From contig NZ_JAODOO010000003.1 of assembly GCF_025398335.1 (NCBI RefSeq), forward strand, positions 62,001 through 126,000: 64,000 nt of DNA. The letters run 5' to 3'. Of the stretch, positions 63,026 to 64,000 are shown one piece after another. The translations under genes were made by a program, and so were the position numbers. The notes under the pieces were generated by a model. That model made no database searches. It saw only the letters and a list, made by a program, of their open reading frames with translations, and was not told the origin of the DNA. The stretch is from Clostridium sp. CX1 (GTDB lineage Bacteria; Bacillota; Clostridia; Clostridiales; Clostridiaceae). How positions within the stretch are numbered: position 1 is the stretch's first letter; each line of letters starts with the position of its first letter.

Positions 63026-63505
63026 ATGGAGATAAATGTTCCTCAGCTTATTGCTACCATAATAAACTTTGCCATACTATATTTTATCCTAAGGCATTTT
63101 CTATTCAAACCAGTTAATCAAACAATTAGTAACAGACAAAATGAAATTATTAACAACATAAACAAGGCTGAAGATGATAGAAAAAAAGCCGAAGAGCTTA
63201 GAATAGAAAATCAAAACATACTAAGTGGAGCTAAAGGCCAAGGTAAGAGTATAGTAGAAGAATATAAAGTAAAAGCCGAAAAAGTTTCCACAGATATAAT
63301 AACAGAAGCTCGTACAGAAGCAGAAACTATATTAAATAGAGCTAAAGTTGAAGCTGAAAGAGAGAAGGAAAAAGCAGCTGATGAAATAAAAAATCAGGTT
63401 GTAGATTTAGCTGTTTTATTATCTTCAAAAGCTTTAGAAGAATCTGTGAGCGAAGAACAGCATAGGAGACTTATAAAGGATTTTATAGCTAAGGTAGGTA
63501 TCTAA
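63026..63505 (+). CDS. atpF: ATP synthase F0 subunit b
   Basis: A 159-residue peripheral stalk protein: one N-terminal membrane helix ([20 protein letters not shown]), then a long charged coiled coil ([18 protein letters not shown] to [22 protein letters not shown]). GGGAGG lies 13 bases before the ATG, rather far. atpH starts 2 bases after its stop. Confidence 0.95.
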   Translation: MEINVPQLIATIINFAILYFILRHFLFKPVNQTISNRQNEIINNINKAEDDRKKAEELRIENQNILSGAKGQGKSIVEEYKVKAEKVSTDIITEARTEAETILNRAKVEAEREKEKAADEIKNQVVDLAVLLSSKALEESVSEEQHRRLIKDFIAKVGI

Positions 63506-63507
63506 CT

Positions 63508-64000
63508 ATGTATGAATATTTGGATAGGAGATACGCTCTTGCACTTTACAAAGTTGCAGAAGAAAATGGAAAGGTAGAGCAGTATTTAGAAGAATTAAGA
63601 AATATCGTAGCTCTAATAAATAATGATGAGGAGTTTTTGCAACTTATAAAACATCCTCAAGTAAGTACTTCCAGCAAGAAAAAATTATTTGAACAAATCT
63701 TTAAGGGCAGGATCGATGATAACTTATTGTCATTTTTACTTGTACTTATCGATAAGGGAAGGATTTTACAGCTCGAAGGAAAGCTAAATGAAATGGAAAA
63801 GATTCATCTTTTAAAGAAGAATCAAGTTGTAGCTAAGGTTAAAACTGTAATTCCTCTTTTAGATGAAGAGAAAAAAAGCTTAACTGAAAAGCTTGAGAAA
63901 AAATTTAATAAAAAAGTATTATTAGAAGAAGAAATTGATTCAAGTATAATTGGTGGTATTTACGTACAAGTTGATAACGAAGTAATAGATGGCACTATAA
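63508..64000 (+). CDS. atpH: ATP synthase F1 subunit delta, truncated by window end
   Basis: The frame opens at ATG 63508, two bases after atpF, and remains open to the window edge (164 codons). It begins [22 protein letters not shown], with [18 protein letters not shown] and the C-terminal landmark [18 protein letters not shown], so only about 12-18 residues are missing. Subunit delta joins F1 to the b stalk. Confidence 0.94.
   Translation, partial: MYEYLDRRYALALYKVAEENGKVEQYLEELRNIVALINNDEEFLQLIKHPQVSTSSKKKLFEQIFKGRIDDNLLSFLLVLIDKGRILQLEGKLNEMEKIHLLKKNQVVAKVKTVIPLLDEEKKSLTEKLEKKFNKKVLLEEEIDSSIIGGIYVQVDNEVIDGTI

Overview
The window is AT-rich, gene-dense DNA of a spore-forming Clostridium (Firmicutes). 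The evidence is the D-proline reductase (Prd) genes of Stickland amino-acid fermentation, two kinds of selenoprotein gene, many sporulation and germination genes (CotS family, yabG, sipL, gerK-type A/B/C, spoIIR, ypeB), and the order pyrG-rho-rpmE-tdk-prmC-prfA-tsaC-ywlE-rpiB-upp-atp, which I associate with Clostridium sensu stricto. No rRNA, tRNA, CRISPR array, insertion sequence or phage gene was recognised. Almost all genes are on the plus strand; the exceptions are two GT4 glycosyltransferases, yajQ, a GT28-like glycosyltransferase and rpmE.

Region 1 (1-12.8 kb) is a tandemly duplicated proline-reductase locus. Copy 1 (its prdA cut by the window edge, small protein, prdB, prdD, prdE, prdF, TSUP transporter) ends at a strong terminator. 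A sigma-54 promoter (4848-4864) then drives prdC followed by copy 2 of the same seven genes. prdB (both copies) and prdC are selenoprotein genes: each has an in-frame UGA with a hairpin just behind it, so a naive ORF call breaks each into two. PrdF supplies D-proline, PrdC passes electrons, and PrdA/PrdB reduce D-proline to 5-aminovalerate. PrdD plus PrdE look like a PrdA split exactly at the pyruvoyl-forming cleavage site, without its cysteine.

Region 2 (12.9-20.8 kb) holds three tiny hydrophilic ORFs behind a hairpin that could mask the first ribosome site, a 3-methyladenine glycosylase, a GIY-YIG protein, a GDP-mannose pyrophosphorylase, an EamA transporter, the nickel-pincer cofactor genes larC-larE-larB (no larA here), and an orphan solute-binding lipoprotein.

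Region 3 (20.9-44.2 kb) is largely spore biology: two GT4 glycosyltransferases each divergent from a CotS-type gene, an array of CotS paralogues including one degenerate pseudokinase, then yabG, veg and sipL, the cyanophycin pair cphB-cphA, ispE, a ger operon, spoIIR, and ypeB without an adjacent sleB.

Region 4 (44.4-64 kb) is housekeeping: a DUF1934 protein, pyrG, rho with a long leader, rpmE, tdk, a DUF1385 protein, prmC, prfA, a ZIP transporter, tsaC, ywlE, rpiB, upp, dCMP deaminase, tagO/wecA-type and mnaA/wecB genes, and the start of the F-type ATP synthase operon (atpI, B, E, F, partial H). The c-subunit residues favour proton rather than sodium coupling.

Many start codons were moved from the longest ORF to the one correctly spaced from a Shine-Dalgarno sequence; each case is noted. 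All functional calls rest on reading the translated sequence and recall of families. No database search was run.
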